Shown here in pieces: positions 9,089 through 18,100 of a stretch of 64,000 nt of DNA (positions are counted from its first letter, which is position 1; the number at the start of each line of letters is the position of its first letter). The position numbers and the translations under genes were made by a program. Origin of the DNA: Pontibacter aquaedesilientis (GTDB lineage Bacteria > Bacteroidota > Bacteroidia > Cytophagales > Hymenobacteraceae); assembly GCF_014773225.1 (NCBI RefSeq), contig NZ_JACXAJ010000001.1:868001-932000 (forward strand), written 5' to 3'. Under the pieces are notes generated by a model that had not been told where the DNA came from, did no database searches, and worked only from the letters and a program-made list of their open reading frames with translations.

Positions 9089-10388
9089 CGGTCACGTTGT
9101 TTGGGTTTGAGTTGAGCAGCTCTTTCACAAAGTTTGGCAAAGCAAACGCAGCTGTATGTATACCTTCGTTGTAATATTTAAGTCCCTGGCTCTGTGAGAA
9201 CGCAGCAGCGGCTTCCGCATCAAACTGCAATGGGTGCGCATTACCCTTGGATGAATAAGAGAAACTCCAGGTCCCTGTAGGGTAAGTAGGGATAGCAGCC
9301 AGGTAGCAATGTACTTTCTCCTTGCCGAATATTTGCTTATAGGTGTCGTAAATTTCAACAAAAACCGCACTGTTGAAGCGTGGCGACTCACTCTGCGTGA
9401 TCATCACACCATCATTTGTCAGACAACGGTATACCTCTTTGTAAAACTCAGCCGTGAACAGGCCTTCTCCCGGACCAACCGGATCGGCTGAATCCACGAT
9501 AATCAAGTCATAGTGCGCATCAGCACACTCTTTAATGTACTTGATTCCGTCTTCCACCAGGAGGTTCAAACGAGGGTTATCAAATGCAACGGCTGTTTCC
9601 GGTAAGTGCAGTTTACAGGCTTCAATTACCAGTTCGTCGATTTCAACCAATGTTACTTCCTCCAGTTGCTCATGGCGCAACAGTTCGCGAACCGTACCGC
9701 CATCGCCGCCGCCAATTACAAGTGCACGCTTAGCCTTGCGGTTACTGAACATCGGCACATGGGTAATCATCTCATGGTACACATACTCATCTTTCTGTGT
9801 GCACATCACCATGCCATCCAGGGTCAGCATGTTGCCATAGGCCAATGTCTCATATACTTCCACCCGCTGATAATCAGAGTCTTTCTTGTATAGTTGATTA
9901 CCAGAGTGCTTTAACGACAGGGCTATATTCTCATCACGCTCAGTAAACCACACATCGCGTGTAATGGTACCCGCCACTTCTACTGGCTTAGGAGACACAT
10001 CACGCATTGACTCCAGGTTGAAATCCTTGCGTTTCAAAAGGTCCAGCTGCCCGCGACGGCACTCCATGGCAGAACCATGTCCAGCCTCAAACGCCTCTTT
10101 CAGGTATCTGTACGAAACCCATGGATCAACTGAGTCGCCACAGGTGAAAAGGTCTACGGCTGCATAGCCATACTCCGGCCAGGTATGTATAGCCAGGTGG
10201 CTTTCCTGAATCACCACCACTCCAGATACACCGTAGGGCGAAAAGTGATGGAATGTACTGTTGATGACAGTGGCTCCTGCTGTCTCGGCAGCAGCAACCA
10301 TGCTGTTTTCGATGTGCATCACATCGTTCATCAATTCAGGAGAGCAATCGTAAAATTCAACTAAAATGTGTCTTCCTAAGGCGTTCAT
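9060..10388 (-). CDS. Fused S-adenosylmethionine decarboxylase - aminopropyltransferase (SpeD-SpeE)
   Basis: One 442-residue polypeptide holds two polyamine enzymes. Residues 1-125 are a class 1b AdoMet decarboxylase: the Glu62-Ser63 cleavage pair in [16 protein letters not shown] makes the pyruvoyl group, with His68 and Cys83 (FTCGD) conserved at the same positions as in the Thermotoga enzyme. From about residue 145 comes a complete spermidine-synthase domain with GGGDGG for AdoMet binding and [13 protein letters not shown] around the catalytic Asp. The fusion would make decarboxylated AdoMet and use it on the same chain. A TTG precedes the ATG at 10388; the ATG start gives the conserved numbering. 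The ureohydrolase gene overlaps its 3' end. Confidence 0.92.
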   Translation of the reverse strand: MNALGRHILVEFYDCSPELMNDVMHIENSMVAAAETAGATVINSTFHHFSPYGVSGVVVIQESHLAIHTWPEYGYAAVDLFTCGDSVDPWVSYRYLKEAFEAGHGSAMECRRGQLDLLKRKDFNLESMRDVSPKPVEVAGTITRDVWFTERDENIALSLKHSGNQLYKKDSDYQRVEVYETLAYGNMLTLDGMVMCTQKDEYVYHEMITHVPMFSNRKAKRALVIGGGDGGTVRELLRHEQLEEVTLVEIDELVIEACKLHLPETAVAFDNPRLNLLVEDGIKYIKECADAHYDLIIVDSADPVGPGEGLFTAEFYKEVYRCLTNDGVMITQSESPRFNSAVFVEIYDTYKQIFGKEKVHCYLAAIPTYPTGTWSFSYSSKGNAHPLQFDAEAAAAFSQSQGLKYYNEGIHTAAFALPNFVKELLNSNPNNVTDEYSAEPTN

Positions 10389-10562
10389 CAATGGAATTTG
10401 TGTTTACAGTATAATAAAAAAGCAAAAAAACGAAAACTAACGCTATAATCAAACTATGTTCGGTAAGTATACCTTGGTCGGAAGCTATTTACTTGCGTAC
10501 GTAATGTTTCTTTTAGCAACTGTAACAGCGTGTTCCGATCCCTTAGGTGTTACCAAAAAAAT

Positions 10563-10585
10563 AATGCAGGCTCGAGGCCTGCATT
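10563..10585 (-). terminator. Terminator at the end of the chemosensory operon
   Basis: A 9-bp stem AATGCAGGC / GCCTGCATT with a 5-base loop. On the minus strand it is followed by a run of seven T. It lies about 90 bases past the stop of cheC. The surrounding 10389-10675 holds nothing else I can support. Confidence 0.7.
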
Positions 10586-10675
10586 GGAATGATGGACTGA
10601 AATAAAACTTTAGGGATAAGCAGCTAAAGGCTAAATGTACTGCCCTGCATAGGCTATACCTTATCATCGTGCTCT

Positions 10676-11350
10676 TCAAGTGTTTTCGAACATATTGTTT
10701 TTATCATAATTAAAGGACCTGATGATATCCAGGATTTTCAGCAGCGTAGTGGTATCGAAAAATAAGAGCAAAGGGAGCTCAACATCCTTTGAGTTATGTT
10801 GAAACTTGGTAATAACCGTAAAGACAAGTGGCTGGAATAATGGATGTTGCACCAAAATATCTTTTAATGAAGTGGCAATATGGCTTTTGGGAGCTTTAGG
10901 GGGCGAACCGTAGATATTGCTTTTAAGTATGTTGGCAAGTTGCGTAACCAATGCTCCGGTAATGATATTGCTTATTTCAAGAAGAAGCGACTCCTGCATG
11001 ACACTCAACTCCCCCTTGCGCACATCCAGCATGCTCAGACACACCTCCGACAGCAGGGCAACATGGTCTTCAGAGAATAGCATTAAAGTAGACCCATTAA
11101 AGTCCCCTTTGATATCCGACTGGATGATGATATGCGTGTCCTCGTATTTGGCTACGAGCGACAGCAGATCCTTCACCTCCAGCAATTGCACATCCGGCAC
11201 TTTGAGCAGCACTTTGTCCTTGGCGATGGCGGCGAATGAGTCAGCAGCCCGTGCAAGACCTATATTCAATATTTCTTTGATGATGTCTTTTTCTAACTCC
11301 GTTACATGAGGATCCATCATGGTAGTCGTGTTATTGGTTTTGTTATTCAT
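10676..11350 (-). CDS. cheC: CheC-type chemotaxis phosphatase
   Basis: A 224-residue CheC/CheX/FliY-family protein, expected to dephosphorylate CheY-P. Both signatures D/S-x3-E-x2-N-x22-P are intact: Asp22-Glu26-Asn29-Pro52 and Ser121-Glu125-Asn128 with a proline 23 residues later. That is the two-active-site CheC pattern, not a degenerate one. It is the last gene of the cluster, 10 bases after cheA. In flagellated bacteria CheC often works with CheD; no cheD is present in the window. The N-terminal dozen residues are Asn/Thr-rich and could be a short tail or a misplaced start (Met11/12 are alternatives). Confidence 0.85.
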   Translation of the reverse strand: MNNKTNNTTTMMDPHVTELEKDIIKEILNIGLARAADSFAAIAKDKVLLKVPDVQLLEVKDLLSLVAKYEDTHIIIQSDIKGDFNGSTLMLFSEDHVALLSEVCLSMLDVRKGELSVMQESLLLEISNIITGALVTQLANILKSNIYGSPPKAPKSHIATSLKDILVQHPLFQPLVFTVITKFQHNSKDVELPLLLFFDTTTLLKILDIIRSFNYDKNNMFENT

Positions 11351-11360
11351 CGCCCCTGCC

Positions 11361-12995
11361 CTATTTTCTGTTCACAAAATATCTGGTTATAGCGGGCACA
11401 TCGAGTACCAGACATACTTTGCCAGTACCCAATAGCGTCACACCGCCATAGAGGTCAATACTATCCAGCGGCTTGCTCAGTGGTTTCACCACTATGTCCT
11501 GCTGCCTGTACAATTTGTCCACGATCAGGCCAAGCTTACGGTTGTTGTACGAAACGATAATGATATTCTGTACCTGGCCTTGTAATCTTGTCTTATCTCC
11601 AAGCCTCATCAGAGGCTCTTCCACATTCAAAAGCTCGTGCAGGTATACCACCGTCACGGTCTCCCCTTTTATATCAGCAATGAGCACTTCACCTACTTCG
11701 TGCAGTTCATCTTTGTCGAGCGCTATTACTGAGTCGGTATGAATCAGCGGTATGGCGTAAAAAATACTGTCAATCTCAAACAGCAATGCTCCTTTAACGG
11801 CAATTGAGGTTGGTAATTGCAGCGTGAATGTGGTGCCTTTTCCTTTTTTTGAGTCTATACGAATGCGACCGCCAATTGAGTCAATAGCATTCTTCACCAC
11901 ATCTAATCCGACTCCCCTGCCAGAAAACTCCGTCACCTCTTTGGCCAGGGAAAAACCGGGCTCGAACAGGAAGGAGAAAACCTCTGACTCCGGCAACTCC
12001 TCCACAACATCAGCCGGCACCAGCTGCTGCTTTACGGCCGCTCTCCTCACCTGTTCCAGGTCAATGCCTTTGCCATCGTCTACAAGGCTGATGATTACAC
12101 TCTCACGGTCGCTGCGGGCAGACAACCTGAGGTGCCCGGTTTTCGGTTTGCCTGCCTTAGTTCTATCCGCCGGTCTTTCTATACCATGTGTAATGGCATT
12201 TCGGACTAAGTGAAGCAGCGAATCGGTCATGATCTGGAGGATGTTTCTGTCGATCTGTATATCCTGGCCGGACAGCTCCAAGTCTACTTCTTTTTTCTCG
12301 GCTGCGGTAATGTCGCGCACCACCCGCGGAAATTTATTGAACAAGGTACCTATACTAACCAGTCTGGCATCCATTACACTGTACTGCAAGTCTTCCGTGA
12401 TGCGATACAGATGCGAACTCACCGATTTCAGTTCATCATTGTCGAGCTCCCTGCTTAAAGATAGGATACGGTCACGGTCAATGATCAGCTCTCCTACAAG
12501 GTTCATGAGGTGATCTAGTTTCTTGATCTGAATATAGATCAGGTCAGACAGCGTCAGGTTTCGGGAGCTGCTGAACTTTTGAACCTTAGCCAGCTCAACG
12601 GTGCTATCAGACAGACTGTCAACAATTACATCCAGGTTACGGAGCAGGACCGGATCCGGCTCCACCTGTTTGTCTGAATCGATGCTCTTGATAAGCTCAC
12701 CCAACAGGTCTATGCCGTCAAAAAGCACCCCCACCACTTCATCACTAAAACTCAGCTCTTTGTTGCGTATAAGGCCAAAGGCTGTTTCCAGCTTGTGCGA
12801 CACATCAGAGATTTGCAGGTAACCGATGGCCTTGGCATTGGCCTTCAGATTATGTAGCATGCGGAATATCTCCGCCAGGACTTGGTCGTCCTGCGGGCGC
12901 TTCTCCAGTTCGCTGATGAGCCTGTTTAGGGCATCATAATACTCCAGCGCTTCTGCTACAAATATTTCTTTATACTCCTGCTCTCTAGATTTCAT
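11361..12995 (-). CDS. cheA: Chemotaxis histidine kinase CheA lacking a P2 domain
   Basis: A 544-residue CheA. The P1/Hpt domain (1-105) has phospho-accepting His48 in MLHNLKANAKAIGY, keeping His and Lys but with Ala where many CheA have Gly. After a short linker of about 45 residues come the P3 dimerisation helices (about 150-215), the P4 ATPase (N box HLVRNAITHGIE, G1 DDGKGID, G2 GRGVGLDVV) and a CheW-like P5 domain to the end. There is no room for a P2 response-regulator docking domain. The start overlaps the end of cheB by four bases (translational coupling). It is expected to bind CheW and the poly-HAMP receptor and phosphorylate CheY. Confidence 0.93.
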   Translation of the reverse strand: MKSREQEYKEIFVAEALEYYDALNRLISELEKRPQDDQVLAEIFRMLHNLKANAKAIGYLQISDVSHKLETAFGLIRNKELSFSDEVVGVLFDGIDLLGELIKSIDSDKQVEPDPVLLRNLDVIVDSLSDSTVELAKVQKFSSSRNLTLSDLIYIQIKKLDHLMNLVGELIIDRDRILSLSRELDNDELKSVSSHLYRITEDLQYSVMDARLVSIGTLFNKFPRVVRDITAAEKKEVDLELSGQDIQIDRNILQIMTDSLLHLVRNAITHGIERPADRTKAGKPKTGHLRLSARSDRESVIISLVDDGKGIDLEQVRRAAVKQQLVPADVVEELPESEVFSFLFEPGFSLAKEVTEFSGRGVGLDVVKNAIDSIGGRIRIDSKKGKGTTFTLQLPTSIAVKGALLFEIDSIFYAIPLIHTDSVIALDKDELHEVGEVLIADIKGETVTVVYLHELLNVEEPLMRLGDKTRLQGQVQNIIIVSYNNRKLGLIVDKLYRQQDIVVKPLSKPLDSIDLYGGVTLLGTGKVCLVLDVPAITRYFVNRK

Positions 12996-14110
12996 GTATT
13001 ATCGTCAGTTTCACTGACCTGCTGTTGCGCTGCCACATAGCTGTTCAAATAGTCTACTATATGATTCAGGTGCAGCACCTTATGCGTGTTCCCGCTTTCA
13101 ATTGCGGATTTGGCCATTCCAAAAATAACCGAAGACTCTTCGTTCTGGGCAATCACGTGCCCTCCGGGCCGGTTCATGATAGCTTCCGCACCTTTAGAAC
13201 CATCTTTTCCCATACCTGTCAGGATAACACCTATTACACGGTTGACGCCGCTTTTGGCAACTGTTTGCATCAATAAGTCTACTGATGGCGTGTCGTATGC
13301 CGGTAGCGTTTCCTCTGAAAACCCGATCTTCAGGCTGGCGGCATTGCCCATGACAGAATGCACGATCATGTTTCGTCCGCCTGGCGCAACAATTATCTTC
13401 CCAGGTTTAGGGATGAGTCCGGTTCGCCCTTCGATCACCAGCAAAGATGTTACTTCCTTCAGTCTTCTGGAATAGCTGTGCGTAAACTTTGGCGGCATAT
13501 GGATGGCTATCAAAACGCTGGCCTGCAATGCGGGGTCAAGTCGCCTGACAATCATTTCAACAGCTTGTGCTCCCCCTGTTGAGGCGCCAATTACAATGAT
13601 CGTGTCAGCAGTGGAGTTTTTCAGGGCCACTCTATTAGGGGTGAACAGGTTCACATCCTCTGACAGCATTTGAAGTCTTTTAGCTGAATCCCAGTACTCC
13701 GATTCACGTACCGCCCGCACTTTTTTAAGGATCTCTTCCGAAATGCTCCTGAAATTGGGTCTGGCTGTTGGACCAGGCTTCAAAACAATGCTGTATACCC
13801 CCAGTTCGATGGCCTCTTTCAGAATCTCCAGCGTGAGTTGTTCTTTTTCTATCAGCATTAGGATAGGAGTAGGACACTCACTGAATATGCGTTTAAAAGC
13901 ATAAAGCCGCTTATTTTGCCGGAGATCTGCTGCGGCAATCACCACATCCACCTCATTTTGACAAATTTGCTGCAGCATGTGCTCCCCATTCCCTGCCAGG
14001 CAGTTTACCTTCAGGTCAGATTCCTTACTGAGTATGTCCTCCAGCACCAACCTCGAAAAACTTGAATTCTCCGCTACCAACACCCGAAGCGCTTTATCCT
14101 GCTTTATCAA
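12992..14110 (-). CDS. cheB: CheB methylesterase with a degenerate receiver domain
   Basis: A 372-residue CheB with a receiver-like N-terminal domain (1-135) and a C-terminal methylesterase. The esterase triad is intact: Ser177 in GASTGG, His204 in AIHMPP and Asp303 in TGMGKDG. The receiver is not. Aligned without gaps to E. coli CheB, the acidic pair DD is Glu14-Asn15 and the phospho-acceptor Asp56 is Ala60 (DVVIAAADL); only the Lys (LKPGP, Lys111) remains. Phosphorylation-dependent activation is therefore unlikely; the domain may be constitutive or regulated by protein contact. It lies between cheY and cheA in the cluster. No cheR is found in the window. Confidence 0.92.
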   Translation of the reverse strand: MIKQDKALRVLVAENSSFSRLVLEDILSKESDLKVNCLAGNGEHMLQQICQNEVDVVIAAADLRQNKRLYAFKRIFSECPTPILMLIEKEQLTLEILKEAIELGVYSIVLKPGPTARPNFRSISEEILKKVRAVRESEYWDSAKRLQMLSEDVNLFTPNRVALKNSTADTIIVIGASTGGAQAVEMIVRRLDPALQASVLIAIHMPPKFTHSYSRRLKEVTSLLVIEGRTGLIPKPGKIIVAPGGRNMIVHSVMGNAASLKIGFSEETLPAYDTPSVDLLMQTVAKSGVNRVIGVILTGMGKDGSKGAEAIMNRPGGHVIAQNEESSVIFGMAKSAIESGNTHKVLHLNHIVDYLNSYVAAQQQVSETDDNT

Positions 14111-14166
14111 AGTACACCTCCTTGCCAGCTTAAACTTCTGCCGTACTTTAACCGATCAAGAGGACC

Positions 14167-14529
14167 TTACTCCCCTAGCGCCTTCTTCACAACCTCCAGC
14201 ACCTTCTCTTCTGAAAATGGTTTCACAATATAGGAAAGGGCACCATACTCCAGGGCTTCGTTTACAATTACTTCCTGGCCAACAGCACTCACAATCACCA
14301 CCTTCATGTCAGGTTGCTCTGCTTTAATGCCTTTCAGCACATCCAGACCGGTGTTGTCCGGGAGTATGACGTCCAGGGTAATCAAATCAGGTTTTGTTTC
14401 TTTGGCCAGCTCAAGTGCCGACTGACCATTTGGGGCTTCGCCGACCACCTCATAACCTGCATCTGTGAGCATGTTTTTGAGCATGGTGCGCATGTAGAAT
14501 GAGTCATCTACAATCAGTATTCTCTTCAT
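14167..14529 (-). CDS. cheY: CheY-like single-domain response regulator
   Basis: A 120-residue stand-alone receiver with all key residues: Asp8-Asp9, phospho-acceptor Asp53 (LITLDVILP), Ser81 and Lys103 (VKPFS). Length and fold match CheY, the diffusible output protein phosphorylated by CheA and reset by CheC. It lies in the chemosensory cluster between cheW and cheB. No flagellar gene exists here, so the target may be a gliding motor, pilus machinery or another output. Confidence 0.9.
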   Translation of the reverse strand: MKRILIVDDSFYMRTMLKNMLTDAGYEVVGEAPNGQSALELAKETKPDLITLDVILPDNTGLDVLKGIKAEQPDMKVVIVSAVGQEVIVNEALEYGALSYIVKPFSEEKVLEVVKKALGE

Positions 14530-14567
14530 ACTTTAAGGTATAACTTCAGTTTGATTGAATGCAATTA

Positions 14568-15155
14568 TTAATTTTTAAGCTCCCTGATTTCATCCTGGGT
14601 CAGGATCTTAAACATATCCAGTACAATGATCAGGCGGTTATTCACCTTGGCAATGCCTTCAATGTAATTTTCTTGAATGTTGATGTCCTGCAGAAAAGAG
14701 GGTGTCTTGTCTATTTTGGTCATCGGCATATTCAGTGATTGCGGTACTTCCCTTACAATAACCCCTATGCTGTACTCCTTGGCTTCTACCACCAAGGTAT
14801 AAGTGATTGCAGGATTCGAGTCGTTGGACAGGGGCGCCGGACTTATCCCGAAACGGCTTTCCAGATCCATGATGGCGATAATATCACCCCGAATGTTGGC
14901 TACTCCTTTAATAAAGTCTGGGGTGCGGGGCATCCGCGTTACACTGGGTGTAACGGTTACTTCCTTTACCTGGTCTATCTTAATGCCATACTCCTCTGTT
15001 CCCAATTTAAATACAATCAGGTGGATAGTCTCTGTATTGACCGCAGCAGGTTTTGCCACGGTCTCTTGCTTGTTTGCCTCCTTCGGATTAGAGGGTGGCG
15101 TCGAAGTAGCGGATTCAGATTTTACCTGTTCTTTGTTTATGGTTTGATCCTTCAT
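14568..15155 (-). CDS. cheW: CheW-like coupling protein with N-terminal extension
   Basis: A 195-residue CheW. The CheW fold occupies about residues 45-190 (LIVFKLGTEEYGIKIDQVKE, MPRTPDFIKGVANIRGDIIA, with the typical INNRLIIVLD-like strand near the end). It couples receptors to CheA. The first 45 residues are a low-complexity, Lys/Glu/Ser/Pro-rich tail not found in short CheW proteins. The gene is 14 bases after the receptor gene and 38 bases before cheY, so one transcript is likely. Confidence 0.9.
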   Translation of the reverse strand: MKDQTINKEQVKSESATSTPPSNPKEANKQETVAKPAAVNTETIHLIVFKLGTEEYGIKIDQVKEVTVTPSVTRMPRTPDFIKGVANIRGDIIAIMDLESRFGISPAPLSNDSNPAITYTLVVEAKEYSIGVIVREVPQSLNMPMTKIDKTPSFLQDINIQENYIEGIAKVNNRLIIVLDMFKILTQDEIRELKN

Positions 15156-15169
15156 CAGTTTGGAAACGG

Positions 15170-18100
15170 TTATTTCGTGATATCCTCACTGTTTTTGGTT
15201 CTTCCTCCTGTATTGGTCGCCATGCGTGCATTACCTGTAATTTGTTTTGGTTGCTTGCCTCTGCTGGGCACAGCTGTCAGGCGTCGTGCATTGTGACTTT
15301 GGTTAAACACCAGGTTGCCATCCACCAGCTTGAAGGCCGAAATACTGATTTGCAGGTCTGCCGCAATATCGTTCAGGTTCTGAGAAGACGAAGTCAACTC
15401 TTGCATGGAAGTGGAAAGTTGCTTGGCCGTGCTTGCCACCTGCTGTGTTCCGGAGGCAGTCTGCTCTGCGATGGCTACTACTTCTTCCACGTATTTCACC
15501 ACATCTCCGATTGATGACTTCTGTACCTCCGTTGCTGTCAGGATGTCCTGAGCGGTACGTAGGGTTTCACCGCTGGAGGCTGCAATGTTCTTGAAGGCGC
15601 CGGACGCTTCGAATGTCGCATTCTTCCCTTTCAATACTCGTCCTTCCATGGTCGAAATCGCCGTTGCTGCAGATGCCGTGTCTTTCTTCACGTCTTCTAC
15701 CAGGGTGGCAATTTCACTTGCCGACTTGCGGGAGCCCTCGGCCAGTTTACGGATCTCTTCGGCTACTACCGCAAAGCCGCGTCCTGCCTCACCTGCACGG
15801 GCCGCCTCAATGGCAGCATTCAGGGCAAGCAAATTGGTTTGTGCTGCAATGTCGGTAATCACGCCAAGTGACTTGGAAATCTCTTGCGAACGGGCGCTCA
15901 ATACTTCAATCGTTTTAGAGGTCAGGGATGCTGAGCTGGAAATTTCTTCCATGTTTTTCACCACCTCCGCTACTGTTTTCAGACCCAACTGGGAAGTTTC
16001 CTCACCTAGCAAGGCTGATTTGTTCACCACTTCAGCCCGGTTAGCCGTGTCTTTCGTGGTTTTCATGATTTCTTCTATCAGTTTAAAGGCTTGATCTGTT
16101 TTGAGGGCTTGGTTCTGTGCACCTTCCGCCATTTGCTGCATGGCAAGCGCCACATCGAGTGTTACGCGGTTCATCTCCAGCCCTTTGCCTGCCATTTCTT
16201 CGGAAGAGCTTCCCACTACAAGGGAGGAGTCATTGATTTCTCCCAGCAGGGCATTCAGGTTGTCAACAGCAAGATTCAGGGCGTTAGCCATATCCAGGAT
16301 ATCACCGGCTGTATGGGCCTCAACTTTTTGGGTCAAATCGCCTTCCGAGATAGCACGCACCACGCGTGATACTTCCAATACGGGCGTCACAATGGACTCT
16401 AATAGATCATTAAGCGTGTCTACCAGTTCTTTCCAGCTCCCTCCTACACCTTGCAGTGTAGCACGCTCGGTTAGTTTTCCTTCCACACCGGCTACTCTTG
16501 CCACGCGGCTAACCTCACCAGCCAGGCGGTTCAGGTCCACCACCATTGTGTTGATTGTATCAGCAAGTTCTGCCACCTCGCCTCTAGCTTCAAGGGTCAG
16601 TTTCTGGGTCAGGTCTCCTTTCGACACAGCCGTTACTACTCTTACTATACCTCTTACCTGAGTTGTCAGGTTGGAAGCCATGGTGTTCACATTGTCAGTC
16701 AGGTCTTTCCAGGTTCCGCCTACGTTCGGCACATTGGCCTGGCCGCCCAGCTTACCCTCGGTACCCACCTCAAGCGCCACGCGGGTTACCTCACCGGCGA
16801 AGATGTTGAGCGAGTCCACCATGCGGTTGATGTTTTCCTTCAGTTCGCCGAGCTCCCCTTTCACGTCCACAGACACCTTCTGCGTCAGGTCACCCTTGGC
16901 CACTGCGGTCGCCACTTTGGCAATGTCGCGTACCTGAAGGGTCAGGTTGGAAGCCATTGTGTTCACATTGTCAGTCAGTTCCTTCCAGGTGCCTCGTACC
17001 TTAGGCACATTGGCCTGGCCGCCGAGGCGTCCTTCCGTGCCCACTTCACGCGCCACACGGGTTACTTCGTCGGCAAAGATGTTAAGAGAATCCACCATCT
17101 GGTTCAGGTTCTCTTTCAGGTCCAGGATTTCCCCGCGAGCTTCCACAGTAATTTTCTGGCTCAGGTCACCTTTAGCCACAGCAGTCGCCACTTTGGCGAT
17201 GTCGCGTACCTGAGAGGTCAGGTTGGAGGCCATGTAGTTCACGTTGTCGGTCAGGTCCTTCCAAGTGCCGCCTACGTTTGGCACGTTGGCCTGGCCGCCC
17301 AGTTTACCCTCGGTACCTACTTCACGCGCAACGCGGGTAACTTCATCACCAAATATGTTAAGAGAATCCACCATTTGGTTCAGGTTCTCCTTCAGATCCA
17401 ATATCTCACCTCTTGCCTCTACCGTAATTTTCTGGCTCAAGTCGCCTTTTGCTACCGCAGTGGCTACTTTGGCTATACCTCTTACCTGGGTTGTCAGGTT
17501 AGAGGCCATCGTGTTCACGTTGTCGGTCAGGTCCTTCCATACACCGGCTACGTTTGGCACGTTGGCCTGGCCGCCCAGTTTACCCTCGGTACCCACCTCA
17601 AGCGCCACACGGGTTACCTCACCGGCGAAGATGTTGAGCGAGTCCACCATGCGGTTGATGTTTTCCTTCAATTCGCCCAGCTCCCCTTTCACGTCCACAG
17701 ACACTTTCTGAGCCAGGTCGCCCTTAGCCACGGCAGTCGCCACATTGGCAATGTCACGTACCTGCAGCGTCAAATTGCTGGCCATCGTGTTCACGTTGTC
17801 AGTCAGGTCTTTCCAAACCCCACCCACATTCGGTACCTTGGCCTGGCCACCGAGGCGTCCTTCCGTTCCCACTTCACGCGCCACGCGGGTTACCTCGTCA
17901 GCAAAGATGTTGAGTGAGTCCACCATCTGGTTCAGGTTCTCCTTCAGATCGGCGAGCTCCCCTTTCACATTCACCGTGATCTTCTGGCTCAGGTCACCCT
18001 TAGCCACCGCGGTCGCTACATTGGCGATGTCACGTACCTGAGAGGTCAGGTTGGAGGCCATGTAGTTCACGTTGTCGGTCAGTTCTTTCCAGATGCCGGC

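Noticed and set aside
10485..10679. 64-codon minus-strand frame before the cheC end
   Set aside because: No recognisable protein features; it contains the operon terminator hairpin.
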